Of a stretch of DNA of 64,000 bases, positions 8,321-15,864 are shown in pieces (within the stretch, counting starts at the first letter, position 1; every line of letters starts with the position of its first letter). The position numbers were made by a program, and so were the translations under genes. The notes under the pieces are model-generated. The model had not been told where the DNA came from. It did not search any database and saw only the letters and a list, made by a program, of their open reading frames with translations. This DNA comes from Thermus thermophilus HB8 (GTDB taxonomy: Bacteria > Deinococcota > Deinococci > Deinococcales > Thermaceae), in contig NC_006461.1 in NCBI RefSeq assembly GCF_000091545.1, positions 916,704 through 980,703 on the forward strand, in the 5' to 3' direction.

Positions 8321-8345
8321 TACCCCCTGTGGTACCATGGGGGTA
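8321..8345 (+). promoter_or_regulatory. hxlR leaderless promoter inside a palindrome
   Basis: Seven-bp arms TACCCCC (8321-8327) and GGGGGTA (8339-8345) flank a symmetric GGTACC core. The core contains a -10-like TACCAT (8333-8338) exactly 6 nt before the ATG at 8345. A dimeric regulator bound here would cover -10, start site and start codon; autoregulation by the HxlR protein is the simplest reading. Confidence 0.55.
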
Positions 8346-8668
8346 TGGCCGAGGCCTTCTGCCCCGTCTACGCGGCCCTGAACCTCCTCCAGGAGAAGTG
8401 GACCCTGCACATCATCCGGGCCCTCCTGGAGGGGCCCAAGGGGTTCAACGAGCTTTCCCGGGCCGTGGGGGGCGTGAACCCCGCCACCCTCTCCCAGCGC
8501 CTGGACCAGCTGGTCCGCCTGGGGGTGGTGGAGAAGCGGGTGGAGTCCTACATGCCGCCCCGCACCCGCTACAGCCTCACCCCGGCGGGCGAGGAGCTGG
8601 AGGAGGTGGTCCAGGCCATAGAGCGCTGGGCCAGGCGGCACCTCAAGGCCCCGGACCCGGCCCGGTAG
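8345..8668 (+). CDS. HxlR-family winged-helix regulator
   Basis: A 107-residue DNA-binding protein: N-terminal Cys in AFCPVYAALNLLQEKWTLHI, then GPKGFNELSRAVGGVNPATL (recognition helix region), SQRLDQLVRLGVVEKR and the wing SYMPPRTRYSLTPAGEEL. In this family the N-terminal Cys often senses thiol or electrophile stress. I use the internal ATG at 8345 because the HxlR domain begins there and a leaderless promoter precedes it. Convergent with the bacterioferritin gene (1-nt gap) and divergent from the FBP aldolase/phosphatase gene. Confidence 0.85.
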   Translation: MAEAFCPVYAALNLLQEKWTLHIIRALLEGPKGFNELSRAVGGVNPATLSQRLDQLVRLGVVEKRVESYMPPRTRYSLTPAGEELEEVVQAIERWARRHLKAPDPAR

Positions 8669-8669
8669 G

Positions 8670-9148
8670 CTACTCGGAAAACTCCCCGGCGAGGTACTGC
8701 AGGTAGGCCGGGAGGCCCATGCGGCTGAGGAGCTCCCGCTGCGTCTCCAGCCAGTCCACGTGGGCCTCCTCGTCCTTAAGGATCTCCGCGATCATCTCCC
8801 GGGTGCCGTTGTCCCCGAGGCGTTGGGCCAGGTTCATGGTCTCGTTGTACCCCTTGACCGCCTGGACCTCCCCCTCGTAGTCCTTGAAGAGGATCTCCTC
8901 CACGTTTTTGCCGATCCTGATCTCCCCGATGCGGCTCACCTCGGGGAAGCCCTCGAGGAAGAGGATGCGCTCCATGTGCCGTTCGGCGTGGCGCATTTCG
9001 GTGATGGTGTGGGCCTTGAGGTGGCGGGCCAGGGCCTTGAGGCCCCAGTTCTCCGCCAGCTCGGCGTGCACCATGTACTGGAGGATGGCGGCGGGCTCCT
9101 CGGAAAGCCTTGCCTGAGGCTATGAATCACCTCGGGGTGGCCTTGCAT
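8670..9148 (-). pseudogene. bfr: Bacterioferritin with an apparent one-base frameshift
   Basis: Bacterioferritin is an iron-storing ferroxidase of about 155-160 residues. Here a proper start (ATG 9148, preceded by GGAGG) gives MQGHPEVIHSLRQG and then leaves frame at about 9104-9110. The correct frame resumes as LSEEPAAILQYMVHAELAENWG and runs to the stop at 8670, with conserved HAERHMERILFLEG, NLAQRLGDNGTREM and LKDEEAHVDWLETQ. One missing base in GGCTTTCC explains it. The downstream ATG at 9074 would lack most of the first helix, including the Glu of the ferroxidase centre, so the allele is probably inactive unless the base is a sequencing error. It lies 13 nt after nadB in the same direction. 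Confidence 0.75.
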
Positions 9149-9161
9149 AGGACCTCCTCCC

Positions 9162-10643
9162 CTACTCCACACCCACGGGAAGGAAACCGAGGCGCCACCC
9201 CTGGAAGAGGCTGTGCCTGGGGCGGTCTTCCAGGGGGAAGTCCTCCCGGAAGTGGGCGCCCCGGCTCTCCTCCCGGGCCAAGGCCGCCCGGGCGAGGAGG
9301 CGCATGAGGAGGAGGAGGCTTCCCGCCTCGAGCCGGTCCCTGCTGGCCTGTTCCACCTCCTCCAGGGGCACGGCCTCCGCCCGGCGGAGGAAGGCGAGGA
9401 GGGTTTCTTTCCGCCGCACCACCCCGAGGGCCTCCCCCGCTTCCTCCCTTAGGGACGCCACCGCCTCGGGTGGGGCGGCGAGGGCGGGGAGGGGGGTGGC
9501 TCTTGGGGGAAAGGCCAGGTCCTCCAGGGCCCTTAGGGCGGCCCGCCACCCCACCACCAGGCCCTCGAGGAGGCTGTTGGAGGCCAGGCGGTTCGCCCCG
9601 TGGAAGCCGGTGGAGGCCACCTCCCCCGCGGCGAAGAGCCCGGGGATCCCCGTGTGGCCGAAGGCGTCGGTCCTCACCCCCCCCATGGCGTAGTGGGCCG
9701 CCGGGGCCACGGGAAGGGGCGCCCTCAGGGGGTCCAGGCCCAAGGCCCGGGCCTGGGCCACCACCGTGGGGAAGCGCTCCTCCAGGTGGGGGATTGGCCT
9801 CAGGTCCAGGTAAACCCCGCCCGTGCGCTCCCTCTCCCGGAAGACGGCCCGGGCCACCACGTCCCGTGGGGCGAGCTCCGCCAGGGGGTCGTAGCGGGGC
9901 ATGAACCGCTCCCCGTGGGCGTTCAGGAGGAGGGCCCCCTCCCCCCGGCAGGCCTCGGAGACCAGGGCCCCGTTGGGAAGGGCCGTGGGGTGGAACTGGA
10001 CGAACTCCAGGTCCCGGAGCACCGCCCCCGCCCGCCAGGCGAGGGCCATCCCGTCCCCCGTGGCCCCGTGGGGGTTCGTGGTCACAGGGAAGAGGCGGCC
10101 AAACCCTCCCGTGGCGAGGAGGACGGCTCCAGCCCGGACCTCCCAAAGCCCCCCCGGCCCCCAGAGGAGGGCCCCGGCCACCCGGTTCCCGGAGACGAGG
10201 AGGCTCAGGGCCTGGGCGGGGACCACGGGGGTGGAAAGCCGCTTAAGGAGCCCCTCGAGGAGGAGAAGCCCGCTCCGGTCCCCGCCCAGGTGGAAGACCC
10301 TCGCGCGGGAGTGCCCCCCTTCCCGGGTGGGCTCGGGGTGGAAGGGAAGGCCGAAGGCGCGAAGCCTCTCCAGGTGGCGGGGGGCCTCCTCCAGGATGGA
10401 GCGGGCCACCCCTTCCTCCACGAGGCCCCGGCCGGCCACGAGGGTGTCCCGGAGGTGGGCCTCGAGGTCCTCCTCCCCCACGGGAAAGGCCACCCCCCCT
10501 TGGGCCCAGGGGGTGGAGCCCGCGGGGAGGGGGTCCTTGCTCACGAGGAGGACCCGGGCCCCCCGCTCCTCCGCGGCCAAGGCGGCGTAGACCCCCGCCA
10601 CCCCGGCGCCCAGGACGAGGAGGTCTGTGCTACGGCGCTCCAT
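9162..10643 (-). CDS. nadB: L-aspartate oxidase
   Basis: A 493-residue flavoenzyme converting L-aspartate to iminoaspartate, the first step of bacterial NAD synthesis. The FAD-binding Rossmann motif LLVLGAGVAGVYAALAAEERG is at the N-terminus (residues 8-28); other family blocks are STPWAQGGVAFPVG, EFVQFHPTALPNG and HYAMGGVRTDAFGHT followed by FAAGEVASTGFHGANRLASN. It starts at ATG 10643, overlapping the nadA stop as TGATG. Third gene of nadC-nadA-nadB. Confidence 0.93.
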   Translation of the reverse strand: MERRSTDLLVLGAGVAGVYAALAAEERGARVLLVSKDPLPAGSTPWAQGGVAFPVGEEDLEAHLRDTLVAGRGLVEEGVARSILEEAPRHLERLRAFGLPFHPEPTREGGHSRARVFHLGGDRSGLLLLEGLLKRLSTPVVPAQALSLLVSGNRVAGALLWGPGGLWEVRAGAVLLATGGFGRLFPVTTNPHGATGDGMALAWRAGAVLRDLEFVQFHPTALPNGALVSEACRGEGALLLNAHGERFMPRYDPLAELAPRDVVARAVFRERERTGGVYLDLRPIPHLEERFPTVVAQARALGLDPLRAPLPVAPAAHYAMGGVRTDAFGHTGIPGLFAAGEVASTGFHGANRLASNSLLEGLVVGWRAALRALEDLAFPPRATPLPALAAPPEAVASLREEAGEALGVVRRKETLLAFLRRAEAVPLEEVEQASRDRLEAGSLLLLMRLLARAALAREESRGAHFREDFPLEDRPRHSLFQGWRLGFLPVGVE

Positions 10644-11575
10644 CACCCCACGGCCACCATGGCCTCGAGGGCCCGGCGCGCCCTCCCCGCCACCTCCTCG
10701 GGCACCCGGACCACGTGGCGCATCTCCTTCAAGGAGAGGTAGACCTTCTCCAGGGTGATCCGCTTCATGTACTCGCACACGGCGTCGGGCTTCACCGGGA
10801 AGAAGGCTTTTTCCGGGGCCTCCTTCTTGAGGCGATGGAGGATCCCCACCTCCGTGGCCACCACGAACTCCCGGGCCTCCGCCCCCTTGGCGTAGCGCAC
10901 CATCCCCTCCGTGGAGAGCATCTTGGCGTCGGGCTTGAGGTAGAGGCACCCGCTGCCGCAGCCGCACTCCGGGTGGATGAGGAACTCCGCCCCCGGGTGG
11001 GCTTCCAGGAGGGCCTTCAGGTGCTCCTCCCGGATCCCCGCGTGCACGTGGCACTCCCCGGGGAAGAGGTCCAGCCTCCTCCCCGTGACCCGGGCCACGT
11101 GGGCCCCCAGGAACATGTCGGGGACGAAGTAGATGGGCCGGTCCTGGGGAAGCCGGGAGACCACCTCCACGGCGTTCGCGCTCGTCACGCAGACGTCCGC
11201 CAGGGCCTTGACCTCCGCCTTGGTGTTCACGTAGGCCACCACGATCCCGTCGGGGTGCTTTGCCTTCCAGGCCAGGACGTCCTCGGGCCGGATGCTGTCG
11301 GCGAGGGAGCAGCCCGCCTCCAGGTCGGGCAGAAGCACCGTCTTCTCGGGGTTCAGGATGGCGGCGGTCTCCGCCATGAAATGGACGCCGCAGAAGACGA
11401 TGACCTCGGCCCGCGTTCTTTGGGCCTCTCGGGCGAGGCCCAGGGAGTCCCCCACGAAGTCCGCCACCTCCTGCACCTCGGGGAGCTGGTAGGAGTGGGC
11501 CAGGATGACGGCGTTCCGCTCCCGCTTGAGCCTGAGGACCTCTTGCGCCAGGGCTTCCCCACGCATCCTACCCAT
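10643..11575 (-). CDS. nadA: Quinolinate synthase
   Basis: A 310-residue 4Fe-4S enzyme condensing iminoaspartate with dihydroxyacetone phosphate to quinolinate. The three cluster cysteines are visible in VIVFCGVHFMAETA, HPECGCGSGCLYLK and the C-terminal PDAVCEYMKRI. Substrate loops AHSYQLPEVQEVADFVGDS and YVNTKAEVKALADVCVTSAN are intact. I choose ATG 11575 because AGGAGG lies 9 nt upstream; longer versions run back to the nadC stop. Confidence 0.93.
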   Translation of the reverse strand: MGRMRGEALAQEVLRLKRERNAVILAHSYQLPEVQEVADFVGDSLGLAREAQRTRAEVIVFCGVHFMAETAAILNPEKTVLLPDLEAGCSLADSIRPEDVLAWKAKHPDGIVVAYVNTKAEVKALADVCVTSANAVEVVSRLPQDRPIYFVPDMFLGAHVARVTGRRLDLFPGECHVHAGIREEHLKALLEAHPGAEFLIHPECGCGSGCLYLKPDAKMLSTEGMVRYAKGAEAREFVVATEVGILHRLKKEAPEKAFFPVKPDAVCEYMKRITLEKVYLSLKEMRHVVRVPEEVAGRARRALEAMVAVG

Positions 11576-11627
11576 TATGCGGGGCCTCCTGAGGTGGTGG
11601 ACCAGGGCCCGAACCGCCTCCACGCCC

Positions 11628-12488
11628 TCATGGACGCACCACCAGGAGGGAGAGGTCCAGGGCCTTGGCCGAGTGGGTGAGGGCCCCCACGGAGACGTAG
11701 TCCACCCCGGCCTCCGCCGCCGCCTTCGCCCTTTCCAGGGTCATGTTCCCGCTCGCCTCCAGGGGAACCCTTCCCCCCACGCGGCGCACCGCCTCCCGGA
11801 GGGCCTCGAGGGGGAAGTTGTCCAGGAGGATGAGGTCGGCCCCGGCTTCTAGGGCCTCCTCCAGCTCCTCCAGGCTTCGCACCTCCACCTCCACCTTGAG
11901 GTAGTGGGGGGCGCGGGCCTTGGCCCGCCGCACCGCCTCGCCCACGCCCCCCGCCGCCCGGACGTGGTTCTCCTTGAGGAGGATCCCGTCAAAGAGGCCA
12001 TAGCGGTGGTTCCTCCCCCCGCCCACCCGCACGGCGTACTTCTCCAGGGCGCGAAGCCCCGGGGTGGTCTTGCGGGTGTCCAGGATCTGGGCCTTGGTGC
12101 CCGCGAGGGCCTCCACGTAGGCCCGGGTCAGGGTGGCGATTCCCGAAAGCCTCTGCAGGAGGTTGAGGGCGAGCCTCTCCCCGGCGAGGATGCCCCGCAA
12201 GGGCCCCCGGACCCGGGCCACCTCCGTCCCCTCCGCCACCCTCGCCCCCTCCGCCACCAGGGGGGTGAAGGCGGTGCGCGGGTCCGCGAGGGCGAAGACC
12301 CGCTCCGCCACCCAAAGCCCCGCGAGGACGCCCCCCTCCTTGGCGAGGATCACGGCCTCGCCCTCGAGGTCCTCCGGAACCACCAAAAGGCTCGTGAGGT
12401 CCCCCTGCCCCAGGTCCTCCCGAAGCCAGGCCCTCAGGGCCTCTTCCAAGCCGCCTTGCCAAAGCGCCTCCCCGACCACGCCCCCCAT
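11628..12488 (-). CDS. nadC: Nicotinate-nucleotide pyrophosphorylase (quinolinate phosphoribosyltransferase)
   Basis: A 286-residue enzyme turning quinolinate and PRPP into nicotinate mononucleotide. Family blocks: [69 protein letters not shown] and [21 protein letters not shown]. First gene of the NAD operon. The ATG at 12488 overlaps a -10-like TACAAT; a GTG three codons on (12479) would sit 7 nt after that box and may be the real leaderless start. Confidence 0.92.
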
Positions 12489-12538
12489 TGTAAGGAGGAG
12501 GCTTTTCCCCTTCGGCCTCCCGCCCTAGCCTGGAGGGG

Positions 12539-14467
12539 ATGGGAAACCGCCTAAAGGCCGCAAGAAGCCCCTACCTCCTCGCCCATGCGGAGGACCCCGT
12601 GGACTGGTACCCCTTCGGCGAGGAGGCCTTCCGCAAGGCCCAGGCCGAGGACAAGCCCATCTTCCTCTCTGTGGGCTACGCCAGCTGCCACTGGTGCCAC
12701 GTGATGCACCGGGAGAGCTTCCAGGACGAGGAGGTGGCCCGCCTCCTCAACGCCCACTTCGTCCCGGTGAAGGTGGACCGGGAGGAACGGCCCGACGTGG
12801 ACGCCGCCTACATGCGGGCCCTCGTGAGCCTCACCGGCCAGGGGGGCTGGCCCATGAGCCTCTTCCTCACCCCCGAGGGCAAGCCCTTCTTCGGGGGCAC
12901 CTACTTCCCCAAGGAGGACCGGATGGGCCTTCCCGGCTTCAAGCGGGTCCTTGTGGCCGTGGCCGAGGCCTGGGCGGGGAAGCGGGAGGCCATTCTGGAA
13001 GAGGCGGAGCGGCTAACCCGGGCCCTATGGAAAAGCCTCAGCCCGCCCCCGGGCCCCCTTCCCGAGGGCGCGGAAGAGGAGGCCCTGGACCACCTGGAGC
13101 GGGCCTTTGACCCCGAGTGGGGAGGGTTCCTCCCCGCCCCCAAGTTCCCCCAGGGGCCCCTCCTCCTCTACCTCCTCGCCCGGGCCTGGGAGGGGGAAGA
13201 GCGCGCCGCGCGCCTCCTCCGCCCCACCCTGAGGGCCATGGCCCTCGGGGGGGTGTACGACCAGGTGGGCGGGGGGTTCCACCGCTACAGCGTGGACCGC
13301 TTCTGGCGGCTACCCCACTTTGAGAAGATGCTCTACGACAACGCCCTCCTCGCCCGGGTCTACCTCGGGGCCTACAAGCTCTTTGGCGAGGACCTCTTCC
13401 TGCGGGTGGCCCGGGAAACCCTGGACTGGCTCCTTTCCATGCAGCGCCGGGAGGGCGGCTTCCACACCGCCCTGGACGCGGAAAGCGAGGGGGAGGAGGG
13501 GCGCTACTACACCTGGACCGAGGCGGAGCTTAGGGAGGCCCTAGGGGAGGACTTCCCCCTGGCCCGGCGCTACTTCGCCCTGGGGGAGGACCTGGGGGAG
13601 AGGTCCGTCCTCACCGCCTGGGGCGAGGCCGAGGCGAGGAAGGCCCTGGGGGAGGGGTTTTTCGCCTGGCGGGAAGGGGTGCGGGCGAAGCTCCAAGGGG
13701 CCCGCAGGCGGCGCATGCCTCCTGCTTTGGACGACAAGGTCCTGGCGGACTGGTCCGCCCTGGCGGTGCGGGCCCTGGCGGAGGCGGGGAGGCTTTTCGG
13801 GGAGGAACGCTACCTCGAGGCGGCCAAGAGAGGCGCCCGCTTCCTCCTCGCCCACATGTACCGGGAAGGCCTCCTGCGGCACACCTGGCGGGGGAGCCTG
13901 GGGGAGGAGGCCTACCTCTCGGACCAGGCCTTCGCCGCCCTGGCCTTTTTGGAGCTCTACGCCGCCACGGGGGAGTGGCCCTACCTGGACTGGGCGCAGA
14001 GGCTTGCGGAGGCGGGTTGGAGGCTCTTTAGGGAAGGCCCTTCCCTCCCCCTCCCCGCCAAGGAGGTGGAGGAGGGGGCCCTCCCCTCGGGGGAAAGCGC
14101 CCTGGCCGAGGCCTTGGTCCGGCTGGGGGCCGTTTTCGGCGGGGACTACCGGGAGCGGGCGGAGGAGGTCCTGGCGGAAAAGGCCCGTTGGCTGGCCCGC
14201 TACCCCCACGCCCTCCCGGGGGCGCTTCTGGCCAAGGCCCTTTGGGAAAGGGGCACGGAACTTGCCCTGCCCCTGCCCTCCCCTCTCCTCGAGGCCGCAA
14301 GGGGGGCCTTCCTGCCCCTCACCCAGCTGGTCCTGGGGCCCGCCGGGGCGCTTCCCGCCCTCGAGGGGCGGGAAGCGGGGAAGGCCTACGTGTGCCGGAG
14401 GGGGGTCTGCCTCCTCCCGGTGGACCGGTGGGAGGAGGTGGAGGCCCGGGTGCGGGGGGATGATTAG
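12539..14467 (+). CDS. DUF255 / YyaL-type thioredoxin-domain protein
   Basis: A 642-residue protein of the YyaL/SPATA20 family. The N-terminal thioredoxin-like domain (about 1-165) carries KPIFLSVGYASCHWCHVMHR with the redox CxxC as CHWC, and is followed by an (alpha/alpha)6 barrel resembling N-acylglucosamine epimerases (FHRYSVDRFWRLPHFEKMLYDN, GGFHTALDAESEG). The family is widespread but its substrate is not established. Divergent from nadC; both GGAGGGG and a -10-like TAGCCT lie directly before the ATG. Confidence 0.85.
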   Translation: MGNRLKAARSPYLLAHAEDPVDWYPFGEEAFRKAQAEDKPIFLSVGYASCHWCHVMHRESFQDEEVARLLNAHFVPVKVDREERPDVDAAYMRALVSLTGQGGWPMSLFLTPEGKPFFGGTYFPKEDRMGLPGFKRVLVAVAEAWAGKREAILEEAERLTRALWKSLSPPPGPLPEGAEEEALDHLERAFDPEWGGFLPAPKFPQGPLLLYLLARAWEGEERAARLLRPTLRAMALGGVYDQVGGGFHRYSVDRFWRLPHFEKMLYDNALLARVYLGAYKLFGEDLFLRVARETLDWLLSMQRREGGFHTALDAESEGEEGRYYTWTEAELREALGEDFPLARRYFALGEDLGERSVLTAWGEAEARKALGEGFFAWREGVRAKLQGARRRRMPPALDDKVLADWSALAVRALAEAGRLFGEERYLEAAKRGARFLLAHMYREGLLRHTWRGSLGEEAYLSDQAFAALAFLELYAATGEWPYLDWAQRLAEAGWRLFREGPSLPLPAKEVEEGALPSGESALAEALVRLGAVFGGDYRERAEEVLAEKARWLARYPHALPGALLAKALWERGTELALPLPSPLLEAARGAFLPLTQLVLGPAGALPALEGREAGKAYVCRRGVCLLPVDRWEEVEARVRGDD

Positions 14468-14475
14468 TGAAACTT

Positions 14476-14499
14476 TTCACGATTACACCCGCTTGTGCG
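14476..14499. repeat. Dyad element, copy 1 (upstream of thiolase gene)
   Basis: TTCACGATTACACCCGCTTG and the next four bases, at the 3' side of the DUF255 gene. It matches the element at 15841-15864 at 19 of 24 positions; together they bracket the thiolase gene. This copy's dyad is imperfect and it overlaps another inverted repeat (GTGAAA...TTTTCAC). Confidence 0.4.
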
Positions 14500-14519
14500 T
14501 TCTTTCTCCCCCTAGTCGC

Positions 14520-14567
14520 TTGACCCCGCCCCCGCCTTCCGGCTAAGCTACTACCGACCGTTCGGTA
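14520..14567 (+). promoter_or_regulatory. Thiolase promoter with PfmR-type operator
   Basis: -35 TTGACC (14520-14525), 18-nt spacer, -10 TAAGCT (14544-14549). Just downstream, TACCGACCGTTCGGTA (14552-14567) is a near-perfect 16-bp palindrome. It fits the consensus I recall for T. thermophilus PfmR (TACCGACCGNTNGGTN), a TetR repressor of phenylacetate and fatty-acid genes. Bound protein would block the transcription start. AAGGAGG follows, 6 nt before the ATG. Confidence 0.7.
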
Positions 14568-14578
14568 AGGAGGACCCC

Positions 14579-15784
14579 ATGCCCGAAGCCTGGATCGTGG
14601 AAGCGGTTAGGACCCCCATCGGCAAGCACGGAGGGGCGCTGGCCTCGGTGCGCCCCGACGACCTCCTCGCCCACGCCCTCTCCGCCCTCGTGGACCGCTC
14701 CGGCGTCCCCAAAGAGGAAGTGGAGGACGTCTACGCCGGCTGCGCCAACCAGGCGGGCGAGGACAACCGCAACGTGGCCCGCATGGCCCTCCTCCTCGCC
14801 GGCTTCCCCGTGGAGGTGGCGGGCTGCACGGTAAACCGCCTCTGCGGCTCCGGGCTGGAGGCCGTGGCCCAGGCGGCCCGGGCCATCTGGGCCGGGGAGG
14901 GCAAGGTGTATATCGGAAGCGGCGTGGAATCCATGTCCCGTGCCCCCTACGCCGTCCCTAAGCCCGAGCGGGGCTTCCCCACCGGCAACCTCGTCATGTA
15001 CGACACCACCCTGGGCTGGCGCTTCGTCAACCCCAAAATGCAGGCCCTCTACGGCACCGAGAGCATGGGCGAGACCGCCGAAAACCTGGCGGAGATGTAC
15101 GGGATCAGGCGGGAGGAGCAGGACCGCTTCGCCCTCCTCTCCCACCAGAAGGCGGTGCGGGCCTGGGAGGAGGGACGCTTCCAGGACGAGGTGGTCCCGG
15201 TGCCGGTGAAGCGGGGCAAGGAGGAGATCTTGGTGGAGCAGGACGAGGGCCCCAGGCGGGACACCTCCCTGGAGAAGCTCGCCGCTCTCCGGCCCGTCTT
15301 CCGCGAGGGGGGCACGGTGACCGCAGGGAACTCTAGCCCCCTAAACGACGGGGCGGCGGCGGTGCTCCTCGTCTCCGACGACTACGCCAAGGCCCACGGC
15401 CTGAGGCCCTTAGCCCGTGTCCGCGCCATCGCCGTGGCCGGCGTACCCCCAAGGATCATGGGGATCGGCCCCGTGCCCGCCACCAGGAAAGCCCTGGAGC
15501 GGGCGGGGCTGAGCTTCTCGGACCTCGGCCTCATTGAGCTCAACGAGGCCTTCGCCGCGCAGGCTCTCGCCGTCCTCCGGGAGTGGAGCCTTTCCATGGA
15601 GGACCAAAGGCTCAACCCCAACGGCGGCGCCATCGCCCTGGGCCACCCCCTGGGGGCCTCCGGGGCCCGCATCCTCACCACCCTGGTCCACGAGATGCGG
15701 CGGCGAAAGGTCCAGTTCGGCCTCGCCACCATGTGCATCGGCGTGGGCCAGGGCATCGCCGTGGTGGTGGAGGGGATGGGCTGA
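14579..15784 (+). CDS. Acetyl-CoA acyltransferase (thiolase)
   Basis: A 401-residue thiolase catalysing thiolytic cleavage of 3-ketoacyl-CoA or its reverse condensation. Catalytic residues are visible: nucleophile Cys in TVNRLCGSGLEAV (about residue 90), His in NPNGGAIALGHPLGASGAR, and the second Cys in ATMCIGVGQGIAVV. Likely role is beta-oxidation or the last step of phenylacetate breakdown, which agrees with the PfmR-type operator in front. It stands alone between a forward gene and a convergent one. Confidence 0.9.
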   Translation: MPEAWIVEAVRTPIGKHGGALASVRPDDLLAHALSALVDRSGVPKEEVEDVYAGCANQAGEDNRNVARMALLLAGFPVEVAGCTVNRLCGSGLEAVAQAARAIWAGEGKVYIGSGVESMSRAPYAVPKPERGFPTGNLVMYDTTLGWRFVNPKMQALYGTESMGETAENLAEMYGIRREEQDRFALLSHQKAVRAWEEGRFQDEVVPVPVKRGKEEILVEQDEGPRRDTSLEKLAALRPVFREGGTVTAGNSSPLNDGAAAVLLVSDDYAKAHGLRPLARVRAIAVAGVPPRIMGIGPVPATRKALERAGLSFSDLGLIELNEAFAAQALAVLREWSLSMEDQRLNPNGGAIALGHPLGASGARILTTLVHEMRRRKVQFGLATMCIGVGQGIAVVVEGMG

Positions 15785-15840
15785 GTCTTAGGCCCCTCCC
15801 CGGGGGCTGAAGGGGGTTCTTTGGCCATCTTGTACTTTTA

Positions 15841-15864
15841 TTCACGATTTCACCCACTCGTGAA
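15841..15864. repeat. Dyad element, copy 2 (downstream of thiolase gene)
   Basis: A 24-bp inverted repeat with arms TTCACGA and TCGTGAA around a 10-nt centre, overlapping the last codons of the convergent 5-oxoprolinase gene. No T-run follows on either strand, so it is not an obvious intrinsic terminator. Related to 14476-14499. Confidence 0.45.

Noticed and set aside
15841..15864. Rho-independent terminator for thiolase
   Set aside because: Stem of only 7 bp with a 10-nt loop and no T-tract on either strand.
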